The notes under the pieces were generated by a model that made no database searches, was not told where the DNA came from, and saw only the letters and a list, made by a program, of their open reading frames with translations. Made by a program: the position numbers and the translations under genes. Positions 56,441 through 64,000 of a stretch of 64,000 nucleotides of DNA are shown here, one piece after another (within the stretch, counting starts at the first letter, position 1; every line of letters starts with the position of its first letter). The DNA is from Gerris lacustris (lineage: Eukaryota; Arthropoda; Insecta; Hemiptera; Gerridae): the NCBI GenBank assembly GCA_951217055.1, contig OX578277.1, forward strand, positions 14,067,218 through 14,131,217, written 5' to 3'.

Positions 56441-59400
56441 CTTTGATAATATTAATCTATCTCTTTTATAATCACTAATACTTTCAAAAATGCAGATGAA
56501 CACTATTCCAACACAAGCAAGAACATTCGATGGAAAAAAAACCATAGCACACTTTAAGTAAGATTGTACCTTGCTTCTCCAAAACATGATTGCGAAGTAT
56601 GGCCCAACGTGTGGTCATACCTGAAGATACACCTTTATCACCCGAGACGGCGATGAAGCTGCCGTTGACAACTTTAGGCGACAATGGCGAGTTAGCCAAG
56701 AGGAGACTGGTGCTGAAGTAACTTTCTTTCGTGTCTACCCAGATTTTTAATGAAGACAGACAAAAAGGAACATACATTGCAGTAACATTTTACAGTAATA
56801 GGTACCGTAGGATCGTTCTGTTTGATTGTTGTTTTGTTATACCCTCACTAAGAATTTAAAATTAAGACCATGAAAAAATATAATTTTATTACATCATAGT
56901 GTCATTGAAGGTAATTTTAAATATTTTTATGAAACTAAAGCAACCCCTACACGGTCAAGCTGCTTGGTCAAAACATCGCGTCAAGCTGATTGACACGACC
57001 TTCAAGCCGCCTTTGGGCGCATCAAGCACCCCATCAATCTTTTCATCAACACTCTTTTGTAGCGGAGTTTGCGACTAGTGAACTGCTCCTCCTGGACTGT
57101 AGTGAATCAGTATTGTGTAGATACCATGGTTTCGAATCAGGATTTGGGGTTTCGAGCATGTGATTGACGGAATGCTTGATCAAAATTGTTCTAGACTATC
57201 AAGCATTCCGTCAAGCCGCTTGACTCATTCAAACTTTCCATCAATCTCCTTGACTCAAGCATCAAAAGGGTTCCTAGACGATCAATCATGCTTGACGCGC
57301 TGTTTTGATCAAGCGACTTGACCGTGTAGGGACTGCTTAAAAATTCTTTTTTTTATCATAAGAGCTGCTATGATGGCCTTATGTCTACCGCGCGTTTATT
57401 GTTGGATAGAAAGAATTTAATTAATAGAATAATTAAGGGAGTACTGAGAGTACTGTAAGAGAACATTTACCATGAGTTTTCAAAACCGTTTTGATAATGG
57501 TTTTGGTTATTCAAAACCCCATGAGTAAAGCTGGGTTCGTAGTTCCATGGAAACGGCGATTTCAAAACGTTTTGAGTTCAAGGTCACAACAGTAAATTTT
57601 TGTTTTGAATTGAAGCTTTTGATAAAATAGCATGGAAACTGGTAATGAATTAAAATCAGAAATGAGACATGCGCAGTAGGTATGATAAGCAGAGACATGA
57701 TAACCTGACTTAACTATAACTAGTCTGGGAGTTAATAGTTTTCAAAATTGTTGTGAAAACTCCTCATGGAAACACTTGCAGTTTGAAACCAAAACAGTTT
57801 TAAAAAATCATGGAAACGTAATGAATGTAAGATACGCAAAAATACGAGTATCCTGATATATCATATTGAGCTTAACAGATAAGGTATGTACCTTCAGTTT
57901 TTAATAACGCTGGTATAGTTAGAAATTATACTTTTAGTGTTATTGTGAACTCTAGTCACTTCTCAGCCATTCAGTTTTAGTTATTTGTACGTTTGTAGTG
58001 GAATGTTACCTTTATTAAGTTCATTTTATAACCTTTGTTGTTCTTTTTTTTTTTTGTAAAACAACTAAGTATTAAGCCTTGTCCAGGCTGCCAAACCGAA
58101 CAGAGGAAACGAGCCGAGCATTGGTATCTGCGCATGCCCAGTCTAAAGTGTGCCTGCGCATCTAACTCTGGGCATGCGCAGAGACCAATGTTCGGCTCCT
58201 TTCCTCTGTTCGGTTCGGCAGTCTGGACGAGGCTTTAAAGATATCTAATATCGACATTTCTTGGTCCGATATATCGAAATCGATGTTCCAACCTTAATGA
58301 AGAGCTGTCATTTATAAATTATCAAATATTTGCACCAGACTACTGACTTCGGCAATACTCGGGACTTCCGATTTTAAACGAAGCTAAGTTTGCAGTGCTT
58401 CCTGAGTGCCATCACTTCTTGGTCGATCTTTAGAAATTAACTTGACACTAAGTATAATTTAATAATATTAAAGATACAAACCTTTAAGAGGAACTCTCAT
58501 TTTGGGTCTTGTGTTATTAAACTCTTCTAGAATAGATGTAGCAGACGTCGTTATCTCTTGCCAATCTTTAAGAATATCTTCAGTAGTTGTCAACGCAGAA
58601 GTAATAGTAAATCGTATGACATACTGGCCTGGAATTGATAAAAATATATTGTTAGTTTAAAAAATAGTGTGCCAATTTGTGTGGCACATAACTTTCTCAT
58701 GTCCAATTTCGTATACTCTAATGATTTTATGCTTGTACAACCTTTTATTTGTCAAATTTATAAAATCCCCCCTTTTTTAAAATCTATTTTGAATGAATTA
58801 AAATATCAATTTAGTAAAATGATAGAACCCTAAAAATGCAAAGTTGGGGGAATTAGACTTTTTAATTCCCGAGGCGCAGACGAGGGAATAACGCTAATTA
58901 GCTCCCGAGGTGCAGCCGAGAGAAATAATTATCGCGAGGGGAATTATAGCACTTTACTCCTGAGATACATACAATATTTTATCTCCAGTAGAGAGAAAAA
59001 AAACGCATCTTCACATTGCACAGTTTTTATTAATTATTTTAATAAATAACAATAATTGCTAGCACTTTTAAATAGCAGATAAAAGAGATTCAATATAAAA
59101 AAACAAATAAGAATTGCAATTAAACTCAAATAGAAGGTTATTTAGATGCAGGTTTGAACAATGATATGCGCAAATCACAAATAAGGTCGAAAAACCAGTG
59201 TCGCCAACCTGATTTCAATAACTTCTCTACATTAGTAATTTATTCTCTACTATTTATAAAATATTTAAGTTGGCAATCCTTCTTTTTCTCCCTACTTTTT
59301 GAGGTCAGGGAAGAAAAGACTTACTTTAGATCCCTCTAAACTAATCCAAAATCATATCATTTTCTTCCTACTGGAGATAAAAATAATTTACTTCTGATAT

Positions 59401-62400
59401 GATTATGCCAAAATTCTTTTGCGATTGATTTTGTTATTATATTGATTGGTAAAAAAAAGGCAAAGAGCTTTCAGTCATTATAAATGATCATTCATGTCTC
59501 TGAATGGTATATAAAAAAAAAATGATTCATACATAATGATAAATTCATTTGTGTCATATAGTAGCAATTTATTAATTCTTCTAAAACAACGTAAAGATTA
59601 CATAAAAATAAATACCTTTAAGGCTGGCAGGTACACAGTGTATATTCCTTCTATGATTCAAATGTTTGAGTAATTTCTCAGTGAGTATATTTTCTCCTTT
59701 AAGCCTAAACACTATTAAGCCTAGATGTCTCTTAGCAGGCATCTCAAACCTAGCGTCTGAAGAAATCAAATGCTCGAGTACTTTACCCAATCTCACACCC
59801 TTAAACAAACAACATCAAAATAATTTGTAACAAAGAGAACTATAGATATTTGCACCACCCTATGTTTCATAAAGCTAGTTCAAAGACAAAAGTACTCTAC
59901 ACAAAAAATTTGAAATCTGCTGTTATTTCATGTGTAATAGCCCAATCGAATGGCATAAAAGTTGTAGCTGAAATGTCATTAAAACGAATGGCATAAAAGT
60001 TGTAGCTGAAACGTCATTAAAACTAATGGTATAAAAGTTGTAGTTGAATCGTCATTAAAACGAATGTTATAAAAGTTGTAGTTGAAACGTCATTAAAACG
60101 AATGGTATAAAAGTTGTAGCTGTCATTAAAACGAATGGTAACAAAGTTGTAGCTGAAACGTCATTAAAACAAATGATATAAAAGTTGTAGCTGAAACGTC
60201 ATTAAAACAAATGATATAAAAGTTGTAGCTGAAACGTCATTAAAACAAATGATATAAAAGTTGTAGCTGAAACGTCATTAAAACGAATGGTATAAAAGTT
60301 GTAGCTGAAACGTCATTAAAACGAATGGTATAAAAGTTGTGGTAGAAACGTCATTAAAACGAATGATATAAAAGTTGTAGCTGAAACGTCATTAAAACAA
60401 ATGATATAAAAGTTGTAGCTGAAACGTCATTAAAACGAATGGTACATAAGTTGGTAAGAGCGCCTGTAACGGATTAATAGGAGGCCCGTGGTTCAAGTCC
60501 CGATGCGGGGGTCTATTTTTCTGTGTATGTCTCCCGAATTTAATGATAATTATAATTTGATTTAAAGTAAAAGTTGTAGCTTAAATGTCATTAAAGCAAT
60601 TGGGGTACTTAAACCTCACACTAATGCTCTTTAAATCGAGTATTTATTATTTTATTAATTTGTCCTAGAACTAGAGTTATTAAATATTTACTAGTGCAAC
60701 TGCCGTACTGAGAGAAGAGACTGGTAATTAAATTAATGCACCATCATGGTTGATGATTGTTCAATGACTTCTTTTCAAGTCTGGTTTTGACTTCGTTTAT
60801 TTTCTCATTTATTATGTCTTATTTTTAGCGAATTCTCGAAGAAAATTAAGCTATTGCAATGGCTTCAAAATGTTTGTAATGCGAATTTTTGAAAATTTTC
60901 TCCATGTAAATCCGTTTTAGACCATATATATTTAGGAATATAATGTAAATACTTGGTCTACGTCTACATAATAATAGGAAACATAGCCACTAATACCTGC
61001 TAATGAGACCCACGCGGAGAGCGGGGTGAAGGCTATTAATATATATTAGCGAATTTTCGAAGAAAATTAAGCTATTGCAATGGCTTTAAAATTTTTGAAA
61101 AGTTTTTTCATGGAAATCCGTTTTAGACCATTCTGAATCGATTCCTAATATTTTACACTTTTTTTATGTATGTATGTATATATGTGTCACTCCAGACGAT
61201 ATCTCCCCTTAGGATGCACTTAAAATTTTCAAACAAATTTTAAAATGTTAATAATATCAAATGAAAGGATGAGTTCGTTGGCCAGAATTTTTGGAGTTCA
61301 TTTAGGGGTCAAATTTTGACCATTTAGGGTCAAAAATAGCATAGAAACATGTTTTTTCCTTTTTACCCCCCTCTTATATGAAAATATGATAAACATGTAG
61401 ATAACAACAATTACTGTACTCTTAAAGAGCTTTCCAACGACATGCATCTTGGAGGGTAAATACTATTTTGACTTTTGTACCCCGTACCCCTGTGTACCAA
61501 AATTTTTTTTGTCTTCACCCATCCAAATTCAAAACCAAAATTTTCCTCTATTATCATAAGCCAATAATACGCAGATTTTTTTTTTTTTAAATTTGCTCAT
61601 TAAGTCTTGGTGCATGACTGGATTTTTTTTTTAGCATTGTTATTTATTACTATATTTTTTAGTTACGATTGGGTATTATTTTTTATATATAAATAGACTC
61701 TAATCTGCGATTTGGAGTCTATTATAGGGGAGAGTGGGGCATGTTGTCACAAATTTAACAATTTATTTTTTTTAATTTTTTCTATTCGGTACATTTTCAA
61801 TTTCTAAGTACTATTGTTTATTTTAAACTTTCAGCTACATGTGGCACAAGTTTCATTTATCTAGCATTAGTAGAAGTATTTTTATTTAATTTTTTTAAAC
61901 TTAAAGTTTTTTGTGACAACATGCCCCATCAAGGGGCAGGTTGTCACTTGGTATAGGGTAAGTTGTCACAAGATATAAATTAATTATCACCACTTTGATT
62001 TAACAAAATTTAAATACATTAAGCTACAAGATTTGGCTAGTTAATATAATAATAATTATTATTTATGGGGCTATCAGTCTTGTACAGGCAAAATATTTTT
62101 CTTATAGGAATCACTTATGTTATTTTTACTGCAGTACCAATGCTAGGTTCTGTAATTTATTAAAAATGCTTCCGCTGCGTAACGAGGGGAGCAGCCTCTA
62201 AATTTTAGAACCCTAACCGCCTTCATGAGCATGAAGCATGAGCACTCCTGGAGCATACCGTCCTCTAGTGGTTTTTGCCTTGTAATTATTCACCATTTTG
62301 CCTAGAACAGAACAGCTTTGCTAAAATCGTTATTTCGTGCCTGTACCTAGCACCTAGCTAAGAGTACGGTAAGGGAATCAACCAGCTATCTCGGTAAGGG

Positions 62401-63752
62401 AATCAACACTGCGTTTTAAGTATGAGGGTGGAGAGGGTCTGTTAAAAAATAAATTTTTATTTATTGTATTAAAAATAAAAGGGGAAAAGTGTATAATTTG
62501 TTTGATTTTTTATCAATAGTTAGCATATTTGTTTAACTTATTTTAACTGGCCATCCTTTATTTTTCATTATCCGCTTTCCTTATTAATTCCTCTTCACTT
62601 TCCATTTCTATTTAAATAATATAGAAGAATACTCTTATGTAAATATAGCATTGGGGCAAGTAGTCACAAAAGGTATTGGATGTGACTACTTGCCCCTTTT
62701 ACTTTGTGACAACTAGCCCCAACGCGCCATTTTTAATTATAGTGAAATCTTTTTTTCCTGCCGCAATAATATTGATTCAACGGTTTAGATAAACAATGCC
62801 AAAACTACTTCGTAATAATAATCATCGAATATAGCACCCTAGATAAAAAATACAAAACAGAAAACATAATTTAAAAACAAAAAAAAGCAGTGAGTGACTT
62901 GCCTAAAAAGTTTATGTTCCATAGATGACAGACGGTTTGCCACAGAGACACGATTTTTCGTAAAGTTTGTCAACATAATAAAGGTTATCTTCAGTAGCCG
63001 CGCGAGCTTTCCCTTATCACTCTAACCCATTAAAATTGACCCTGTGACAACCTGCCCCTGTGACTTCTTGCCCCACTCTCCCCTATTCTTAGTAATGGAA
63101 TGAATGATGTATGTATAATGTAATCCTGATTTTACATATTCCTAGAAGGCTTTGGAAAGAAAAATATTTAGGAATTTAATTTAATTGCTAGGCCTACATG
63201 ATAATAGGAGACATAGCCACTAATACTTAGCACGAGTCCAGCGCGGAAGGCAGAGTGAAGGCAAGTAATATTATATACATAATATATTTGTATATTTAAA
63301 CCCTCATTAATTGTGAGATTGACCGAGCAATACATACGTGTATTGTAATATAGTATCACAATATAGATGTTACTTTCCTTTATTAATCGTAGATTTCAAG
63401 GTTATTTTCTTAATTATTGACTTAGCAAAACTTTCAAGGATATATTCTAATTCAATTTAATTTGCTAAAAAAAATATTTATATATTTTTTACAAATTCTT
63501 ACTTAATTTGGCGTATTATTGTTATAATTATATCAAAAATATTTAAACAGTGTTAGGCCAAATCTGGTAAAACAGGTTTATATCTATTTTAGCGCCAAAT
63601 GAAATCTATAATTTGCATAATTAAAGATTTTGAATACTATGTTCAAAACATACCTTTCTGATGTGTTCTTGAAGCCCTGAGATGCCGTAGTTCCTAATTA
63701 CACACCATAGTTTCAAAGAACGGAATCTTCGGCTCAGAGGAATTTGCCAGTG
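48544..63752 (-). CDS. Hdc: Histidine decarboxylase, C-terminal exons
   Basis: Pyridoxal-phosphate group II decarboxylase making histamine, the photoreceptor transmitter of insects. Exons in transcript order: 63752-63654, 59799-59616, 58628-58482, 56734-56570, then a terminal exon, either 52690-52521 or 48668-48544. Junctions are GT-AG with matching phases. [16 protein letters not shown] and [15 protein letters not shown] are the conserved C-terminal part of the aromatic amino acid decarboxylase family. [32 protein letters not shown] and [18 protein letters not shown] are the wording of insect Hdc rather than Ddc or Tdc. The catalytic domain with the PLP lysine lies right of the window. The insect Hdc tail is variable, so the terminal exon is less sure. 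About 239 or 254 residues are in view. Confidence 0.92.
48769..49022. mobile_element. Fold-back MITE
   Basis: GGAATAACACAAACTGTC and GACAGTTAGTGTTATTCC are inverted ends. Arms also share CCAGCCTTCAAAAGGCCATC against GATGGCCTTTTGATGGCTG and AAAGCAGCTT. No coding. Confidence 0.82.
49605..49715. repeat. About 34-bp tandem repeat, four copies
   Basis: GTGTTTACATTGCCGTTAAC plus GTAGAACTA, repeated with changes. Confidence 0.85.
49985..50110. repeat. Dispersed repeat, copy also at 30120-30260
   Basis: Same GAGTAGTGTCCCGAC and AAATAGATATAATAAC landmarks. Confidence 0.7.
50493..51752. mobile_element. DNA element with 8-bp target duplication and internal 160-bp tandem repeats
   Basis: CTCAGAGCAA and TTGCTCTGAG are exact inverted ends, flanked by TTCAGTAG (50485-50492 and 51753-51760), so hAT-like. 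Subterminal GTAGAGGGAACAAT and ATTGTTCCCTCTAC are inverted too. A 160-bp unit starting near TTATTTGTTTTATCA occurs at 50779, 50939 and 51099. No transposase found. Confidence 0.88.
52521..52690 (-). CDS. Hdc candidate terminal exon (alternative 1)
   Basis: Acceptor ACATACGTTTCAG, in phase with the donor at 56570. Encodes [20 protein letters not shown] through [11 protein letters not shown] and stop TGA. No family match known to me. A plus-strand TTTATT (minus AATAAA) lies about 210 bp below the stop. It is either an alternative end or a chance open stretch. Confidence 0.5.
52943..53168. mobile_element. TTAA MITE family P, copy 2
   Basis: TTAA then AGCCTTGTCC...GCCGAACCGAACAGAGGAAA, inverted at the other end. 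Interior has three tandem units of GCAGGCGCACTTTAGACTGG plus GCATGCGCAGAGTGAGAT. Confidence 0.85.
53536..53968. repeat. Minisatellite, about 142-bp unit, three copies
   Basis: AATTATCGCTTCACCAGGAT recurs at about 53549, 53687 and 53836. The second unit has a small TCTATAT insertion. Confidence 0.93.
54526..55250. repeat. Dispersed repeat family A, copy 2
   Basis: Near-identical to 2272-2960 with small indels. AGGGTCCGTAGGC opens it and GCCTACGGACCCT lies near the 3' end. Confidence 0.88.
55351..55480. repeat. MITE family G, copy 2
   Basis: GGTACTTCTTTAGACTGTTA and the inverse AGGGGAGTAAAAATCTAATG - AAGTGCC. Confidence 0.72.
55828..56094. mobile_element. TTAA MITE family P, copy 3
   Basis: TTAA then GTCTCGTCTAGACTGCCGAC. 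Interior has about six tandem units of GGGCATGCGCATTTTAGACT. Ends TTTCCTCTGTTCAG...GGACGAGG. Confidence 0.85.
56400..56437. repeat. Poly-A tract of 38
   Basis: Uninterrupted A run in the Hdc intron below exon 56570-56734. Confidence 0.95.
56570..56734 (-). CDS. Hdc: Hdc exon with [18 protein letters not shown]
   Basis: Begins [20 protein letters not shown] and ends [12 protein letters not shown]. The insect-Hdc tail motif starts here. Donor GTACAA in phase 1. Confidence 0.9.
56938..57338. mobile_element. MITE with iterated TCAAGC words
   Basis: AAGCAACCCCTACACGGTCA and the inverse TGACCGTGTAGGGACTGCTT bound it, with TAA as a possible 3-bp target duplication. Inside, TCAAGC/GCTTGA words with nearby TTGAC recur more than ten times on both strands. 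Confidence 0.82.
57470..57840. repeat. Fold-back-like repeat of TTTTCAAAACCGTTTTGA words
   Basis: Repeated and inverted CATGAGTTTTCAAAACC, TCCATGGAAACGGCGATTT, TTTTCACAACAATTTTGA-like and AAATCATGGAAACG words. Ends are not certain. Confidence 0.55.
58073..58237. mobile_element. TTAA MITE family P, copy 4
   Basis: TTAAGCCTTGTCCAGGCTGC and the inverse GCAGTCTGGACGAGGCTTTA. Inverted ends run about 60 bp. The interior has CCTGCGCATCTAAC and GGGCATGCGCAGAG. Confidence 0.88.
58482..58628 (-). CDS. Hdc: Hdc exon with [11 protein letters not shown]
   Basis: Begins [20 protein letters not shown] and ends [17 protein letters not shown] is the typical C-terminal helix of the decarboxylase fold. Confidence 0.94.
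58640..59600. other. Hdc intron, nothing recognised
   Basis: AT-rich, with short CCCGAGGCGCAGACGAGGGA and CTCCCGAGGTGCAGCCGAGA direct repeats near 58867-58922. Confidence 0.4.
59616..59799 (-). CDS. Hdc: Hdc exon with [13 protein letters not shown]
   Basis: Begins [20 protein letters not shown], ends [13 protein letters not shown], donor GTATTT in phase 1. Acceptor is TTTGTTTAAG. Confidence 0.93.
59945..60450. repeat. 38-bp minisatellite, about 13 copies
   Basis: Unit CGAATGGTATAAAAGTTGTA plus GCTGAAACGTCATTAAAA. One unit is shortened near 60120. Units are contiguous with no spacers. The last unit runs straight into a tRNA-like repeat. Confidence 0.95.
60452..60580 (+). repeat. tRNA-like SINE copy
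   Basis: AAGTTGGTAAGAGCGCCTGT (A-box region) and GTGGTTCAAGTCCCGATGCG (B box), then TCTGTGTATGTCTCCC and CAAATTATAATTATCAT-type tail in reverse. Same family as 8855-9200. The first bases of the tRNA head are replaced by the minisatellite. Confidence 0.65.
60826..61130. repeat. Direct duplication, about 75 bp, 220 bp apart
   Basis: TCGAAGAAAATTAAGCTATT-GCAATGGCTT and TCCGTTTTAGACCAT occur at 60837-60933 and 61056-61130. The block between (CATAATAATAGGAAACATAG, CCACTAATAC) recurs at 63175-63265. Confidence 0.75.
61728..63083. mobile_element. DNA element with iterated GGGGCA-GTCAC words
   Basis: GGGGAGAGTGGGGCATGTTG and the inverse TTGCCCCACTCTCCCC, with TA at both sides. TTGTCAC/GTGACAA next to GGGGCA/TGCCCC recurs at about 61912-61950, 62650-62725 and 63040-63075. 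No transposase found. Confidence 0.8.
63175..63265. repeat. Dispersed short repeat, copy also at 60955-61045
   Basis: ATGATAATAGGAGACATAGC, CACTAATAC, and GCGCGGAAGGCAGAGTGAAG against CGCGGAGAGCGGGGTGAAGG. Confidence 0.7.
63654..63752 (-). CDS. Hdc: Hdc exon with [16 protein letters not shown]
   Basis: 99 nt, phase 0 at both ends, acceptor CTTAACTATAG, donor GTATGT. Thirty-three residues with the family's near-invariant [10 protein letters not shown]. Confidence 0.93.
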
Positions 63753-63968
63753 CTATAGTTAAGTATAAAACACAATAAATTGTTTTTTGCATGTTGTTTT
63801 AAATATATTAAAATAAATTTAGGCATCTTTTAGCTCTATCATTCAAGCTTACGTAATACAAAATATACAATATATACAGAATATTTAGGAAATAGCAAGT
63901 CATGATGACACATAGTTTATGAAGAGTGGAACAGTGAGAGGGTAGTGGAATATGCTTTCCTACATTAA

Positions 63969-64000
63969 CAGGCACTTCTTTAGATTGTTACTCCCCTGTT
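63969..64000. repeat. MITE family G, copy 3 (cut by the window edge)
   Basis: AGGCACTTCTTTAGATTGTT then ACTCCCCT, the family G terminal repeat. Confidence 0.65.

Noticed and set aside
57507..57698. 63-residue open frame in an Hdc intron
   Set aside because: It is inside a repeat of TTTTCAAAACC words, with no matching splice sites or family motif.
58320..58440. 5S rRNA-like segment
   Set aside because: A few GC-rich words looked suggestive, but no internal control region of 5S rRNA could be found.
59945..60450. CRISPR-like array of 38-bp repeats
   Set aside because: Units are contiguous with no unique spacers, and the setting is a eukaryotic intron. It is a minisatellite.

Overview
This is an AT-rich, intron-rich, transposon-loaded nuclear segment from an animal, almost certainly an insect. 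The evidence is three spliced genes whose exons I could read by GT-AG junctions, compatible phases and family motifs. They are a cysteine-type glutathione peroxidase, the ribosome-biogenesis factor UTP3/SAS10, and a histidine decarboxylase whose C-terminal wording matches insect Hdc. No bacterial-style genes, operons or CRISPR arrays are present. I do not commit to a species or order.

Layout. 1-475: right half of a dead mariner transposon. 1494-9480 (+): last four coding exons of the glutathione peroxidase (the 5' exon lies left of the window), with introns holding hairpins, a SINE, a dead hAT element and a fold-back element. 9481-16194: intergenic, with a minisatellite, an inverted tRNA-like pair, an (AT)n run and a 1.4-kb fold-back element. 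16195-37458 (-): complete UTP3/SAS10, 12 coding exons and 462 residues, spread over 21 kb because its introns carry more than a dozen mobile elements. 37459-48543: intergenic, with tandem arrays and dispersed repeats. 48544-63752 (-): 3' part of Hdc, four exons of the conserved C-terminal region plus two candidate terminal exons, with introns full of MITEs and minisatellites. The N-terminal catalytic exons lie right of the window.

The three genes are unrelated in function and just share a neighbourhood: antioxidant defence, nucleolar pre-rRNA processing and histamine synthesis. Most of the window is repeat. Several elements have ends fixed by target-site duplications: hAT-type 8-bp duplications at 4413-5722, 21593-21784, 31932-33161 and 50493-51752; TA duplications at pogo/Tigger-like elements; TTAA flanks at a four-copy MITE family in the Hdc region.

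Best leads for something new: (a) a short sequence module shared by at least six otherwise different repeat families; (b) several unrelated MITEs that have copied their own terminal motif inside themselves; (c) a dispersed repeat whose end forms part of the splice-acceptor tract of UTP3 exon 8; (d) two phase-compatible terminal exons for Hdc; (e) a TTAA MITE family with variable numbers of GCATGCGCA sites. All calls come from reading by eye; no search or alignment was run.
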